A stretch of 64,000 nucleotides of DNA, from assembly GCF_000314735.2 (NCBI RefSeq), contig NZ_KB375270.1:124001-188000 (forward strand), given 5' to 3'. The notes beneath the pieces were generated by a model. The model worked only from the letters and a program-made list of their open reading frames with translations, was not told the DNA's origin and did no database searches. This document shows positions 21,492-31,085 of this stretch, one piece after another (the stretch's first letter is position 1; the number at the start of each line of letters is the position of its first letter). This DNA is from Afipia felis ATCC 53690. Its GTDB lineage: Bacteria > Pseudomonadota > Alphaproteobacteria > Rhizobiales > Xanthobacteraceae. The translations under genes were made by a program, and so were the position numbers.

Positions 21492-21518
21492 AAATGCCCG
21501 CGACAGGCGCGGGCATTT
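21492..21518 (+). terminator. Terminator between purQ and the chemoreceptor gene
   Basis: AAATGCCCGCG (21492-21502) pairs with CGCGGGCATTT (21508-21518) around ACAGG. The stem lies 44 bp after purQ and 33 bp beyond the convergent mcp stop, so it can serve both. The flanking A and T runs are inside the stem ends rather than a long U-tract. Confidence 0.75.
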
Positions 21519-21550
21519 AAACCGGTTGAGCCGCGTTGTCGGCCGATGCT

Positions 21551-22900
21551 TTACGCCGAACGCAGCATAGCGAGGAAGCCGCTGACATCGTTGCGCAGCC
21601 GGACGCTTTCCTCCGTCAGCGCCTGCGCCGAGGCGTGAACGCCGCTCGCAGCCGATCCGGTGTCCTCGGCGCCCTTGCTGACCTTCTCGATATTGGCCGC
21701 CGCATCGGACGACGCTTCCGCCGCGAGATGGATGTTGCGGGCGATCTCGCGCGTGGCGGCTTCCTGCTGATCAACGGCCTCGAAGATCGCGCTGGCAATT
21801 GCCGAGATATGCGTGATGGTTTCGCCGATCCCGGTGATCGCGGCGACGGTCTCGCCTGTGGTCGCCTGCATGCCGGTGATCTGCGCGCCGATTTCATCGG
21901 TCGCCTTGGCGGTCTGCGCCGCCAGTGCCTTGACCTCCTGCGCCACCACGGCAAAACCCTTGCCGGCTTCTCCCGCACGCGCGGCCTCGATGGTGGCGTT
22001 GAGCGCGAGCAGGTTGGTCTGTGCGGCGATTGCGTTGATGATCTTGATGACGTCGCCAATCCGGCTTGCGGATTCGTTCAGGCCCGCCACCTGGTTGTTG
22101 GCAGTCTCGGCCTGGCTGACCGCATCTTTGGCCACTTTCAGCGATTCCTGTACCTGACGCGAGATTTCGGTGACGGAGGAGCCCATTTCTTCGGTGCCTG
22201 CCGCGACCGACTGGACGTTGGCAGAAGCCTGATTGGATGTCGTCGCTACCACCTGCGTTTGGGCCTGAGCTGCGCTCGCGGCGCCCTTGAGCGTATCCGC
22301 GGCGGTACGCAGATCTTCGGCCATGGTTCCGACGCGGCCGACGATCTGGGCGATGGTCTGCTCGAATTGCGTGGCAAGGCGCTCCAGCGCTTCGTGCTTT
22401 TCGCGCTTTCCGGCGTCGAGATAGACCGATATGGCGAAATCCATATCGAGCATCGCCGCACTAACGACGGCATCGATCATCGCCGCTTTCCGCGCCGTCT
22501 GGCTTTTACCACCGAAGCGGGCTGTGATGGTGGTTTCTATGTGGGCGATCAGGCCGCTGATGATGCGCTTGTAGCCTGCGATGTACCAGCGCGGCTCCAG
22601 ACCGAGACGATGGTGTGTCTCGCCGATCCGCGTCACCGATCGCACATATTCCGCGTCGAATTTCGCGGCGAGGATCACGTCCCAGTGCGCGATCTGTGCG
22701 GCCTTGGCGTGCGCCACGATTGCTGGAGTTGGAAGCAGCGTGCGCATTTCCGCGAAGGTCGTGATCGATTTGTAGAAGCCGTCGAGAATGCCGGGCAGGG
22801 CGGTCACGATGGAGGGACGGATTTCAGCAAGGAGGGAGCGGGCGCGGTCGTCGAGGCCACTGAACGCGAGGCGAGTGGCGAGAGAGTCGTGAGATGTCAT
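21551..22900 (-). CDS. Globin-coupled methyl-accepting chemotaxis protein (HemAT-like)
   Basis: A 449-aa soluble chemoreceptor with no transmembrane segment. Residues about 10-165 form a protoglobin-type heme sensor, with the probable proximal histidine at 96/97 in [20 protein letters not shown]. Residues about 200-440 are the coiled-coil signalling domain, whose conserved hairpin is near [20 protein letters not shown]. Such proteins sense oxygen, CO or NO and control CheA for aerotaxis. It stands alone between purQ and purL on the opposite strand, splitting the FGAM synthase genes. Other che genes are not in the window. Confidence 0.92.
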   Translation of the reverse strand: MTSHDSLATRLAFSGLDDRARSLLAEIRPSIVTALPGILDGFYKSITTFAEMRTLLPTPAIVAHAKAAQIAHWDVILAAKFDAEYVRSVTRIGETHHRLGLEPRWYIAGYKRIISGLIAHIETTITARFGGKSQTARKAAMIDAVVSAAMLDMDFAISVYLDAGKREKHEALERLATQFEQTIAQIVGRVGTMAEDLRTAADTLKGAASAAQAQTQVVATTSNQASANVQSVAAGTEEMGSSVTEISRQVQESLKVAKDAVSQAETANNQVAGLNESASRIGDVIKIINAIAAQTNLLALNATIEAARAGEAGKGFAVVAQEVKALAAQTAKATDEIGAQITGMQATTGETVAAITGIGETITHISAIASAIFEAVDQQEAATREIARNIHLAAEASSDAAANIEKVSKGAEDTGSAASGVHASAQALTEESVRLRNDVSGFLAMLRSA

Positions 22901-23193
22901 GATCTGGTGAGTACCTGCCGCGCCCGAATTTGGTATCCCCTCCGGCAGCGCAGGGTCCGGAGAGCGAAAAGTGCTTCGCCAGGGGGACTCGATCGAGGCA
23001 TGCCGCTGACATACCTACACTATTGCGCTATGGTTAATGGTCCCTAAATTGAGTTCCAACGGTGGCCGAAGGGTGGCTGCCAAGGCTCTGTCGAACTGTC
23101 CCCAGTTTTGACCCAGGGGGTACGACCGGGCCGCGGAAAGCCCTTCCCGCGCCATGCCGTTCTCCGTAAACAAGGGCATCTTTAGCCCCGCGA

Positions 23194-25413
23194 GTGCATG
23201 ATTTGATCTCCAACGAGCCTGCCATCACGCCCGAACTGATCGCCTCCCACGGCCTCAAGCCGGACGAGTACGAGCGCATCCTCAAGCTGATCGGACGCAC
23301 GCCGACCTTCACCGAACTCGGCATCTTCTCGGCGATGTGGAACGAGCACTGCTCGTACAAATCGTCGCGCATCCATCTGCGCGGCCTGCCGACGAAGGCG
23401 CCGTGGGTGATCCAGGGGCCGGGCGAGAACGCCGGCGTGATCGACATCGGTGACGGGCTCGCCGTGGTGTTCAAGATGGAGAGCCACAACCATCCGAGCT
23501 ATATCGAGCCGTATCAGGGCGCGACCACCGGCGTCGGCGGCATTCTGCGCGACGTGTTCACCATGGGCGCGCGCCCGATCGCCTGCCTCAATGCGCTGTC
23601 GTTCGGCGCGCCCGAACATCCCAAGACGCGGCACCTGGTGTCCGGCGTGGTCGCGGGGGTCGGCGGTTATGGCAATTCGTTCGGCGTACCGACCGTGGGC
23701 GGGCAGGTGCGCTTCCACACCCGTTATGACGGCAATAACCTCGTCAATGCGATGGCGGTGGGTCTCGCCGAGACCGACAAGATTTTCTATGCGGCGGCGT
23801 CTGGCGTGAACATGCCGATCGTCTATCTCGGCTCCAAGACCGGACGCGACGGCATCCATGGTGCGACCATGGCGTCCGCCGAGTTCGATGACGACAGCGA
23901 CGAGAAGCGCCCGACCGTGCAGGTCGGTGACCCGTTCGCCGAAAAGCTGCTGCTGGAAGCCTGCCTTGAGATCATGGAAGCCGGTTGTGTGATCGCGATC
24001 CAGGACATGGGCGCGGCGGGCCTCACATGCTCTGCGGTCGAAATGGGCGCGAAGGGCGATCTCGGCGTCGATCTCGATCTCGATGCGGTGCCGACGCGCG
24101 AGACCGGCATGAGCGCCTACGAGATGATGCTCTCGGAGTCGCAAGAGCGCATGCTCATGGTGCTCAAGCCCGAGAAGGAAAAGGAAGCCGAGGCGATCTT
24201 CAAGAAGTGGGGCCTCGACTTCGCTATTGTCGGTTACACCACGCCGACACAGCGTTTCGTCGTCAAGCACGGCGGCGACGTGATGGCTGATCTGCCGATC
24301 AAGGAACTGGAGTCGGAAGCGCCGCTCTATGACCGGCCGCATGTGCCGTCGCCGCAACTGCCGATCATTCACGCCCGCGACGTGAAGGCGCCGATGCCGG
24401 TGACGGACGCGCTGGTGAAGCTGATTGCGACGCCGGAATTGTGTTCGAAGCGTTGGGTATGGGAGCAGTACGATCACGTGATCGGCGGCAACACTGTGCA
24501 GCGACCGGGCGGCGACGCAGCCGTCGTGCGCGTGCTCGAAGGGCCGAAGGCGCTTGCGCTGACCGTCGATGTGACGCCGCGCTATTGCGAAGCCGATCCA
24601 GTCGAGGGTGGCAAGCAAGCGGTGGCGGAAGCCTGGCGCAACATCACGGCGGTCGGTGGTAAGCCGCTCGCCATCACCGATAACCTCAATTTCGGCAATC
24701 CCGAGCGAGCCGAGATCATGGGGCAATTCGTCGGCTGTCTGAACGGCATCGCGCAGGCCTGCGTGGCGCTCGACTTCCCGATCGTGTCCGGCAACGTCTC
24801 GCTCTACAACGAGACCAACGGCCGCGGCATTCTGCCGACGCCTTCCATCGGCGGCGTCGGACTGCTCGATGATTTCCAGAAGTCCGCGACGCTCGCGTTC
24901 AAGGCTGAGGGCGAAGCAATCCTGTTGATCGGTGACACGCAGGGCTGGCTCGGCCAGTCGGTCTATCTGCGCGACATCTGCGGCCGAGAGGAAGGCGCGC
25001 CGCCGCCGGTCGATCTCGCCGCCGAGAAGCGCAACGGTGACGTGGTGCGCGGCATGATCAAGAGCGGCACCGCGACCGCCGTGCATGACATCTCCGACGG
25101 CGGACTTCTGGTTGCGCTCGCGGAAATGGCGATGGCGAGCGGCATCGGCGCGAGGCTCGATGCGCCGCCGGCCGAGACCGTGCCGCATGCGTGGTGGTTC
25201 GGCGAGGATCAGGCGCGCTACATCGTGACCGTACCGGTCGATCATCTGCTGACTGTGATGAGCAAGCTCAAGGCGGTCGGCGTGCCTTGCGTCGAGATCG
25301 GTAAGACCGGCGGCAATGCGCTCGCCATCGAGGGCGAGAAGCCCGTTGCGATCGCAACGCTCAAGGAAGGCTTCGAGAATTGGCTGCCCGACTACATGGC
25401 GGGGCGCGGCTAA
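23194..25413 (+). CDS. purL: Phosphoribosylformylglycinamidine synthase subunit PurL
   Basis: A 739-aa small-type PurL, the synthetase subunit that uses ATP and PurQ-derived ammonia to turn FGAR into FGAM. It lacks a glutaminase domain, consistent with the separate purS and purQ. Landmarks are [39 protein letters not shown], and GAPGENAG-like [13 protein letters not shown]. The start is GTG 23194. The sequence from [16 protein letters not shown] onward matches relatives. It is separated from purQ by the mcp gene and must have its own promoter in 22901-23193, where no gene is visible. Confidence 0.97.
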   Translation: MHDLISNEPAITPELIASHGLKPDEYERILKLIGRTPTFTELGIFSAMWNEHCSYKSSRIHLRGLPTKAPWVIQGPGENAGVIDIGDGLAVVFKMESHNHPSYIEPYQGATTGVGGILRDVFTMGARPIACLNALSFGAPEHPKTRHLVSGVVAGVGGYGNSFGVPTVGGQVRFHTRYDGNNLVNAMAVGLAETDKIFYAAASGVNMPIVYLGSKTGRDGIHGATMASAEFDDDSDEKRPTVQVGDPFAEKLLLEACLEIMEAGCVIAIQDMGAAGLTCSAVEMGAKGDLGVDLDLDAVPTRETGMSAYEMMLSESQERMLMVLKPEKEKEAEAIFKKWGLDFAIVGYTTPTQRFVVKHGGDVMADLPIKELESEAPLYDRPHVPSPQLPIIHARDVKAPMPVTDALVKLIATPELCSKRWVWEQYDHVIGGNTVQRPGGDAAVVRVLEGPKALALTVDVTPRYCEADPVEGGKQAVAEAWRNITAVGGKPLAITDNLNFGNPERAEIMGQFVGCLNGIAQACVALDFPIVSGNVSLYNETNGRGILPTPSIGGVGLLDDFQKSATLAFKAEGEAILLIGDTQGWLGQSVYLRDICGREEGAPPPVDLAAEKRNGDVVRGMIKSGTATAVHDISDGGLLVALAEMAMASGIGARLDAPPAETVPHAWWFGEDQARYIVTVPVDHLLTVMSKLKAVGVPCVEIGKTGGNALAIEGEKPVAIATLKEGFENWLPDYMAGRG

Positions 25414-25446
25414 TTTTAGCCGCGTCTGGTTCCGCCCTGCGCCAGA

Positions 25447-25499
25447 TCACGCCGTGACATGACACTCTGCACGTGAGTCACGCCGTGACGTGATACTCT
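25447..25499. repeat. 22-bp direct repeat at the 3' end of the MFS gene
   Basis: TCACGCCGTGACATGACACT(CT) at 25447-25468 recurs with two changes as TCACGCCGTGACGTGATACT(CT) at 25478-25499, a 31-bp period. The second copy encodes the last residues and stop of the MFS protein, so the downstream copy duplicates the gene end. It is probably a slippage product. Confidence 0.8.
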
Positions 25500-26812
25500 T
25501 CGCTGATATCCTTGCCTGTGTAGTCCGTCATCATGGCCGTTGCGACGAGGCTCACCACGGCGCAGCACGCGATGTAGATCGCGATCACATAAGGCGTCTG
25601 GTATCTGCCATACAGCCACGTCGCGATCAGGGGAGCCGGGCCGCCCGCGATGACCGATGCAAGCTGATAGCCGAGAGACGCACCGCTATAGCGCAACCGG
25701 CCGGTGAAGCTCTCAGCGATCAGGGCAGCCTGGGGGCCGTACATCATGTCGTGCGGGATCAGCGACAGCACGATCGCGAGGAAGATGATCCACTCCACGC
25801 CCGTGTTGACCATGCCGAAGTAGATGAATCCGAACACGCCGACTACCACCGCACCGATCATGTACATCGCCTTCCGTCCGATGACATCGGAGAGATAGCC
25901 AAAGAACGGAATCGAGAAGAAGGACACGACCGAGGCTACGAGAATAGCCGTCAGCAGGAAGTCTCGCGACACGTGCAACGAACCTGTGCCGTAGGCAAAA
26001 ATGAATGCCGTGAAGATGTAGAAGGGCGCTTGCTCAGCCATTCGTGCAAATGCCGATAGCAGGATCTCCTTAGGCTGGCGTTTGATGACTTCGAGGATAG
26101 GGGTGCGTTCGATGCGTTGCTGGGCGACCAGTTTCGTAAAGACAGGCGTTTCCAGAATGCCGAGGCGGATATAGAGGCCGATGGCGACAAGGATCAGGCT
26201 CAGGACAAACGGAATGCGCCAGCCCCAGGCGAGAAACTGCTCGCCGGACATCTGGCTGAAAGCCAGAACCGCAAGATTGGCCAGGAAAAGTCCGGAGGGA
26301 ACGCCGAACTGTGGCCAGGAGGCGATGAAGCCGCGCGACTTGTTTGTGCGGGCCCATTCCATCGATAGCAGAACCGATCCGCCCCATTCGCCGCCAACGC
26401 CGACCCCCTGAATGAAGCGCAGGACGGTCAGAATGACCGCGCCCCAGATGCCGATGCTTGCGTAGGTCGGGACGAGCGCGACCGCAAAGGTCGCGAGACC
26501 CATTAACATCAATGTTGCGATCAGCGTTGATTTGCGACCGATACGATCGCCATAGTGGCCGAAAATCGCAGCGCCGATGGGCCGGGCGATAAAGCCGACG
26601 GCATAGATTGCGAAGGCCTCCAGCGTGCCGACCCACGGATCGGAATGCGGGAAGAATAGCTTGGCGAATACGAGGCCGGTAACGATGCTGTAGAGGAAGA
26701 AGTCGTACCATTCGATGGCCGTGCCGATGGTGGACGCGATGATGGCGCGGCGCAGCTGCACCTGATGTTCGGCAGCTGAAAGCGGGGTAGGGATAACGTT
26801 AGTGGAGGACAT
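25478..26812 (-). CDS. MFS transporter of the metabolite:H+ symporter (MHS) family
   Basis: A 444-aa inner-membrane carrier with twelve predicted helices. The MHS signature GTAIEWYDFFLYS lies at about residues 30-42. The MFS motif GDRIGRKSTL is in the first loop, and a second copy, SDVIGRKAMY, is in the middle. Relatives (ProP, ShiA, KgtP) take up dicarboxylates, shikimate or osmolytes with protons, and the substrate here is not evident. The ORF ends in a repeated segment. Upstream, 26813-26968 separates it from an acyltransferase on the same strand, with no gene visible there. Confidence 0.9.
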   Translation of the reverse strand: MSSTNVIPTPLSAAEHQVQLRRAIIASTIGTAIEWYDFFLYSIVTGLVFAKLFFPHSDPWVGTLEAFAIYAVGFIARPIGAAIFGHYGDRIGRKSTLIATLMLMGLATFAVALVPTYASIGIWGAVILTVLRFIQGVGVGGEWGGSVLLSMEWARTNKSRGFIASWPQFGVPSGLFLANLAVLAFSQMSGEQFLAWGWRIPFVLSLILVAIGLYIRLGILETPVFTKLVAQQRIERTPILEVIKRQPKEILLSAFARMAEQAPFYIFTAFIFAYGTGSLHVSRDFLLTAILVASVVSFFSIPFFGYLSDVIGRKAMYMIGAVVVGVFGFIYFGMVNTGVEWIIFLAIVLSLIPHDMMYGPQAALIAESFTGRLRYSGASLGYQLASVIAGGPAPLIATWLYGRYQTPYVIAIYIACCAVVSLVATAMMTDYTGKDISEEYHVTA

Positions 26813-26968
26813 GACATTTCTCCTTCAACGAGGAGTCGCGACGTGAGGTCTGTGCCAGTCGCGATATATTTTGTGAAGGAACTCGGAGCCGGAGGGGCAG
26901 GTTCCAGACGACAGGATGCCCGCGGCATTAAATTTCGGTGAGGGAGACGGTGTTCTTCGCCGTCGCCG

Positions 26969-28099
26969 TCACAAGACCCGTTTTGCGCCCGGCAAGCTGC
27001 GCAGGACCAGCGTCGCGAGCCAGCTCGCACCGAGCCCGAAGGCGAATGACAGGCCTGCTTTGCTGAAAGCAGACAGGTCCCTGCCGAACAGCCAGTGCTG
27101 TATCCACAGCACCGGCAAATAGTGGATGAGGAAAATGCCGTAGGCGGCCGGCTGCATGGCATCGAGCAGCGGCGCGCGTGATTGCTCCGAACGCATGAAC
27201 CAGGCGAGCACAGCGAACGTCATCGCTGCGCTGAACAGCGGGAACGCGAACGCATAAGCGACCTCCCACCATTGCGGCAGCATGTTGGGATCGGGAAGGA
27301 TGCCACGCCGGTAATAAACGAGCGCCACGATCGTGCCGTAGGCGGCGAGCGCCGCCAACGCCCAGCGGCCCCATTGCCGCGCCAGTGCGTTGCCTCGGCC
27401 GAGCAACCCGCGCTCGGGATCGGCGTAGCCGATGCCAGCACCAAAAAGAAAGCAGCCGGCATAGAGCAGGGTGCGACTCGCCTGAACCGATAGCGGCCCG
27501 AATTCGAACCATTTGGTGGCGCCGAAATGAAGCCGCATCGGCACGTAAGCCAGCGTCGTGACCACGGCGAAGGCGATGAAGTACACCAATGGCCGCGAAT
27601 ATCCGGCACGTGACAGCCGATTGATGGGGGCGGGAAAGTCAGGTGCTATCCGGTAGACCAACGCGGCCAACACGTCGAACGCCAGCAGCACCCAGATGAA
27701 CCACACCGGGCCGCTCGGCCATGGCCCCACCGTGACCGTCTTCCACCAGAAGGCCCCAAGGCCGAGAGGATCGGGGCGGTGCAATTCCAGCGCGTAATAG
27801 GCGAGCGGCATCAGCAGCAGGGCCGCTACGGCGAATGGCAATGCCAGCCGCAACACCCGATCGTCCAGAAACTGCCAGGTCGATTTGCGGCGCAGGCTTG
27901 GCCACACGAACAGGCCGGACAGGAAGAAGAACGACGCCATGAAGAAACTGTCATTGGCGAGCACGATGCCGTCGAAGCCGAGCCATGTCGGCGCATCGGC
28001 ATGTCCGTAGTACGTGTAGGGGATGATCGCGTGATGAATGACGACGAGCACCGTCAGGGCAGTGCGGGCGCGATCGAGGGCGACATTTCGTCCGGACAT
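26969..28099 (-). CDS. Acyltransferase 3 family membrane protein
   Basis: A 376-aa membrane protein of about ten helices, related to OpgC/NodX-type acyltransferases that O-acylate glycans or lipids. The family start VALDRARTALTVLVVIHHA, with a conserved histidine pair, is clear, and FMASFFFLSGLFV follows. The C-terminal part has GIFLIHYLPVLWIQHWLFG. The acceptor is unknown. It lies 37 bp downstream of the DUF427 gene on the same strand, and the two could be co-transcribed. Confidence 0.85.
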   Translation of the reverse strand: MSGRNVALDRARTALTVLVVIHHAIIPYTYYGHADAPTWLGFDGIVLANDSFFMASFFFLSGLFVWPSLRRKSTWQFLDDRVLRLALPFAVAALLLMPLAYYALELHRPDPLGLGAFWWKTVTVGPWPSGPVWFIWVLLAFDVLAALVYRIAPDFPAPINRLSRAGYSRPLVYFIAFAVVTTLAYVPMRLHFGATKWFEFGPLSVQASRTLLYAGCFLFGAGIGYADPERGLLGRGNALARQWGRWALAALAAYGTIVALVYYRRGILPDPNMLPQWWEVAYAFAFPLFSAAMTFAVLAWFMRSEQSRAPLLDAMQPAAYGIFLIHYLPVLWIQHWLFGRDLSAFSKAGLSFAFGLGASWLATLVLRSLPGAKRVL

Positions 28100-28136
28100 G
28101 GTCCCCGATAGCAGCGCCGGAAGTTCCCGGCAATTC

Positions 28137-28499
28137 TCAGGCGGGCAATTCTTCGATTTTGACCCGATCGGGATAGAACGCCAGATGGCCTGCGATTTCC
28201 TTCACCGCGTCATAGGGCGCCTCGTAGCTCCAGACTGCGTTGTCGAGCGCCGCGCCATCGGCATGGATGGTGAAATAACTGGCGTCGCCCTTGTAGGGAC
28301 AATGGGTCTGCCGGTCGGTGGCGGACAAAAGCGTCATATCGGCATCGGCTCGGGGCACGTATTGGACCGCCGGATAAGAGGCCTCCCGAAGGACGAGAGC
28401 CCTCACCGTCTCGGCGACGACCTTGCCGCCGGCGGTGACACGCACACGCCGGGGATTCGGAGCGATGGTGATGGGGTGGTCCGGGCCCGGGATTTTCAT
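28137..28499 (-). CDS. DUF427 domain protein
   Basis: A 120-aa soluble protein. The segments KIPGPDHPITIAPNPRRVRV at the start, then THCPYKGDASYF and NAVWSYEAPYDAVKEIAGHLAFYPDRV, are typical of DUF427 (PF04248), a small beta-rich family of unknown function. ATG 28499 follows AGGAG. It is divergent from bolA, with 137 bp between them that contains both promoters. Confidence 0.9.
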   Translation of the reverse strand: MKIPGPDHPITIAPNPRRVRVTAGGKVVAETVRALVLREASYPAVQYVPRADADMTLLSATDRQTHCPYKGDASYFTIHADGAALDNAVWSYEAPYDAVKEIAGHLAFYPDRVKIEELPA

Positions 28500-28636
28500 G
28501 TGGCACTCTCCTGTGGGTGCTGGCGATATAGGTGCGATTGCGACGTTTGCCCGCGTGACCTCGTGGCTTGTCGGGGTTAGAATCGGGCATATCTGCTATG
28601 ACAACAGCCTGCGGGCTGAAAACAGGAGACCCTGGA

Positions 28637-28870
28637 ATGCCTATGGACGCGCGGGACATCGAAACCATGATCAAGGCGGCGATTCCCGATGCCACAGTTA
28701 CAATCCGCGACCTCGCTGGGGACGGTGACCATTACGCTGCGACCGTGATTTCGGAATCATTCCGCGGCAAGTCTCGCGTGCAGCAGCACCAGATCGTCTA
28801 TCAGTCGCTGAAGGGCCAGATGGGCGGCGTACTGCATGCGCTTGCGTTGCAAACCGGCGTGCCCGAGTAA
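28637..28870 (+). CDS. bolA: BolA family protein
   Basis: A 77-aa BolA/IbaG protein. It has the class II KH-like fold with VQQHQIVYQSLKG and a conserved histidine that can co-ligate an iron-sulphur cluster with a monothiol glutaredoxin. CAGGAGA lies ten bases before ATG 28637. In many relatives bolA is followed directly by grxD. Here the next gene is ltrA and grxD is 3.7 kb away. The likely role is iron-sulphur handling and iron regulation together with Grx4. Confidence 0.9.
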   Translation: MPMDARDIETMIKAAIPDATVTIRDLAGDGDHYAATVISESFRGKSRVQQHQIVYQSLKGQMGGVLHALALQTGVPE

Positions 28871-28894
28871 CACGCTGACAGCGGGGGCGCGGGA

Positions 28895-30073
28895 ATGAGC
28901 GCGGCGCGGTCCTTTCTGCGGGAGAAAAACCCGCACGGCCATCACCGCGTCACCTATGTCGAATTGTTCTTCGATCTCGTTTTCGTGTTCGCGATCACCC
29001 AGATCTCGCACACGCTGCTCACGCATTTCACACCGCTCGGCATATTGCAGGTTCTGATCCTGTTCTTCGCCGTATGGTGGGTGTGGATCTACACGTCCTG
29101 GATCACCAACTGGCTCGATCCCGAACGCACGCCGACGCGGCTGATGCTGTTCGGAATGATGATAGCAGGCCTGCTGCTGTCGACTTCCATTCCCAAAGCG
29201 TTCGACAGCCGTGGCCTTGCGTTCGCGCTGGCCTTCGTCGTTATGCAGGTCGGACGGACGGTGTATTCCGCGCTTGCCGTGCCCGCGTCGGAAACGGCGA
29301 TGCGGATGAACCTCTGGCGCATCGCGGCGTGGCTTACCTGCAGCGGCGTGTTCTGGATCGCGGGTGGCCTCGCCGAGGGCATGATGCGGCCCACGCTGTG
29401 GAGCATTGCGCTGGCGATCGAATATGCAGGCCCTGCGATGCGATTTCGCACACCGGGGCTCGGCGCCTCATCCTTTCAGGATTGGGATGTCGAAGGTGGG
29501 CACATGGCGGAGCGGTGCGCGTCCTTCATCATCATCGCGCTTGGTGAATCCATTGTGGTGACGGGTGCGACCTTCTCCGAGATTCCATGGTCGACGGTGA
29601 CGATCGCATCCTTCATCGTCAGCCTGATCGGCAGTATCGCGATGTGGTGGGTCTATTTCCATATCGGCGTGGAAGCGGGCGCCAAGCAGATCACCCATTC
29701 CGAGGAAAGCGGCCGGTTCGCGCGCATCGCCTACACCTATCTGCATCTGCCGATCGTGCTCGGCATTGTGGTGTCGGCGGTGGGAGACGAGGTGCTGCTC
29801 GCTCATCCGCAAGGGCACATGGACACGAAGGCGATGCTGAGCATCATCGGCGGCCCGTTGCTGTTTCTGCTCGGTACCGTGCTGTTCAAACACGTCATTC
29901 GCGGCATTTATCAATTGTCGCATCTGGTCGGGATGGCGCTGCTGCTCGTCCTGTTTCCGATTGCGCCGTCTCTGACGCCGCTTACTCTGGCGGCGCTGGT
30001 TGCTGGCGTCCTCGTCATCGTGGGAGCGTGGGAGGCTGCTTCGCTCGGTGGTGCGGATCGCGCGGAGGCTTAA
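28895..30073 (+). CDS. Low temperature requirement protein A (LtrA) family
   Basis: A 392-aa protein with about ten membrane helices. The opening HHRVTYVELFFDLVFVFAITQ, with its acidic and histidine residues, is the hallmark of the LtrA family (PF06772). FIIIALGESIVVTGA near residue 215 is a second conserved block. In Listeria the family was linked to cold growth. The biochemical function is not known. It begins 24 bp after bolA. Its TAA stop and the egtD stop share the palindrome TTAA at 30070-30073, so the genes converge end to end. Confidence 0.85.
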   Translation: MSAARSFLREKNPHGHHRVTYVELFFDLVFVFAITQISHTLLTHFTPLGILQVLILFFAVWWVWIYTSWITNWLDPERTPTRLMLFGMMIAGLLLSTSIPKAFDSRGLAFALAFVVMQVGRTVYSALAVPASETAMRMNLWRIAAWLTCSGVFWIAGGLAEGMMRPTLWSIALAIEYAGPAMRFRTPGLGASSFQDWDVEGGHMAERCASFIIIALGESIVVTGATFSEIPWSTVTIASFIVSLIGSIAMWWVYFHIGVEAGAKQITHSEESGRFARIAYTYLHLPIVLGIVVSAVGDEVLLAHPQGHMDTKAMLSIIGGPLLFLLGTVLFKHVIRGIYQLSHLVGMALLLVLFPIAPSLTPLTLAALVAGVLVIVGAWEAASLGGADRAEA

Positions 30074-31044
30074 GCCAAGTCCGCGCGCAACGCATGGACC
30101 GAGAACATATCCCGCGCGTCGGTCCAGACCTTGTCCGGCATCCATCCGGCGCGGCGGGCCAAGTCCTGAAAACGCGCAACGCTGTATTTGTAGCTCGACT
30201 CGGTGTGGATGCTTTCGCCTGCGCGGAATGCGATGTCATGCCCGAGCAGGTGGACGGTCTGCGCATCTTGGCTCACGAGATGCATCTCGATCCGATGCGA
30301 GGTGCGGTTATAGACCGCGCGATGGGCAAACCGGGAAATGTTGAAATCGCCGGCGAGCTCGCCGTTGATCCGGGACAGGATGTTCTTGTTGAACCGGCTC
30401 GTCACCCCGGCATCGTCGTCATAGGCTGCCTGCAGGACGCGGTCATCTTTCTCCAGATCAACGCCAACGATGAGGATGGCATCGGGGCCGAGAATGCTCC
30501 GGGCTGTCCGCAGAAATGCGCAGGCCTCCTCGGGTTCGAAATTGCCGATGGTCGAACCTGGAAAAAAACCGGCTTTCGGCAGCGGCGCGATCTCGTTGGA
30601 CAATGAAAAGGGCCGCGTGAAATCGGCGGCGACAGGATGGACGGCAAGGTGCGGGAAGTCGCGTCGCAAGGCATCGGCCTGCCGCGCAAGGAATGCGCCG
30701 GAAATATCGACCGGCACATAGGCGCCGATCCGGTCGTGGGCGAGAAGCAGTCGCGCTTTCGTCGTTGCACCAGCGCCGAATTCGACCAGCGCTGCGTTTT
30801 CCGGAATCGTCGCGGCGATTTCGCGGCCACGTTCCCGCAAAATGCCAAGCTCGGTGCGCGTCGGATAATACTCCGGCAGCCGCGTGATCTCCTCGAACAG
30901 ATCGGAGCCGGTTTCATCATAGAAATATTTCGGCGAGAGCTTCTTGGGTTGCTGATTCAGCCCCAAAATAGCATCCCGCGCGAACACCGGATCGATGTGG
31001 GTGGGTTCACAGCGCTCGGCTCGCGCGGATACATGAATACTCAT
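30070..31044 (-). CDS. egtD: L-histidine N-alpha-methyltransferase EgtD
   Basis: A 324-aa SAM-dependent enzyme that trimethylates histidine to hercynine in ergothioneine synthesis. The SAM site LVEFGAGATTKARLLL is near residues 86-101. KKLSPKYFYDETGSDLFEEI near 34-53 and FPGSTIGNFEPEEA at about 161-174 are characteristic. It follows egtB by 41 bp on the same strand, forming an egtB-egtD operon. No egtC or egtE is seen nearby, so the sulphur-transfer steps must be encoded elsewhere or be performed by other enzymes. Confidence 0.95.
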   Translation of the reverse strand: MSIHVSARAERCEPTHIDPVFARDAILGLNQQPKKLSPKYFYDETGSDLFEEITRLPEYYPTRTELGILRERGREIAATIPENAALVEFGAGATTKARLLLAHDRIGAYVPVDISGAFLARQADALRRDFPHLAVHPVAADFTRPFSLSNEIAPLPKAGFFPGSTIGNFEPEEACAFLRTARSILGPDAILIVGVDLEKDDRVLQAAYDDDAGVTSRFNKNILSRINGELAGDFNISRFAHRAVYNRTSHRIEMHLVSQDAQTVHLLGHDIAFRAGESIHTESSYKYSVARFQDLARRAGWMPDKVWTDARDMFSVHALRADLA

Positions 31045-31085
31045 GCGTCACTCCGTTGCATATTCTGAATGTGAGGCGCGTTGGT

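Noticed and set aside
21536..23047. 503-aa plus-strand frame opposite the chemoreceptor
   Set aside because: Low-complexity composition with Asp/Arg/Gly bias; the minus frame contains the globin and signalling domains.
23182..25245. Long open frame on the minus strand (687 aa) opposite purL
   Set aside because: Shadow of the codon pattern in GC-rich purL; no recognisable domain, while the plus frame is a full PurL.
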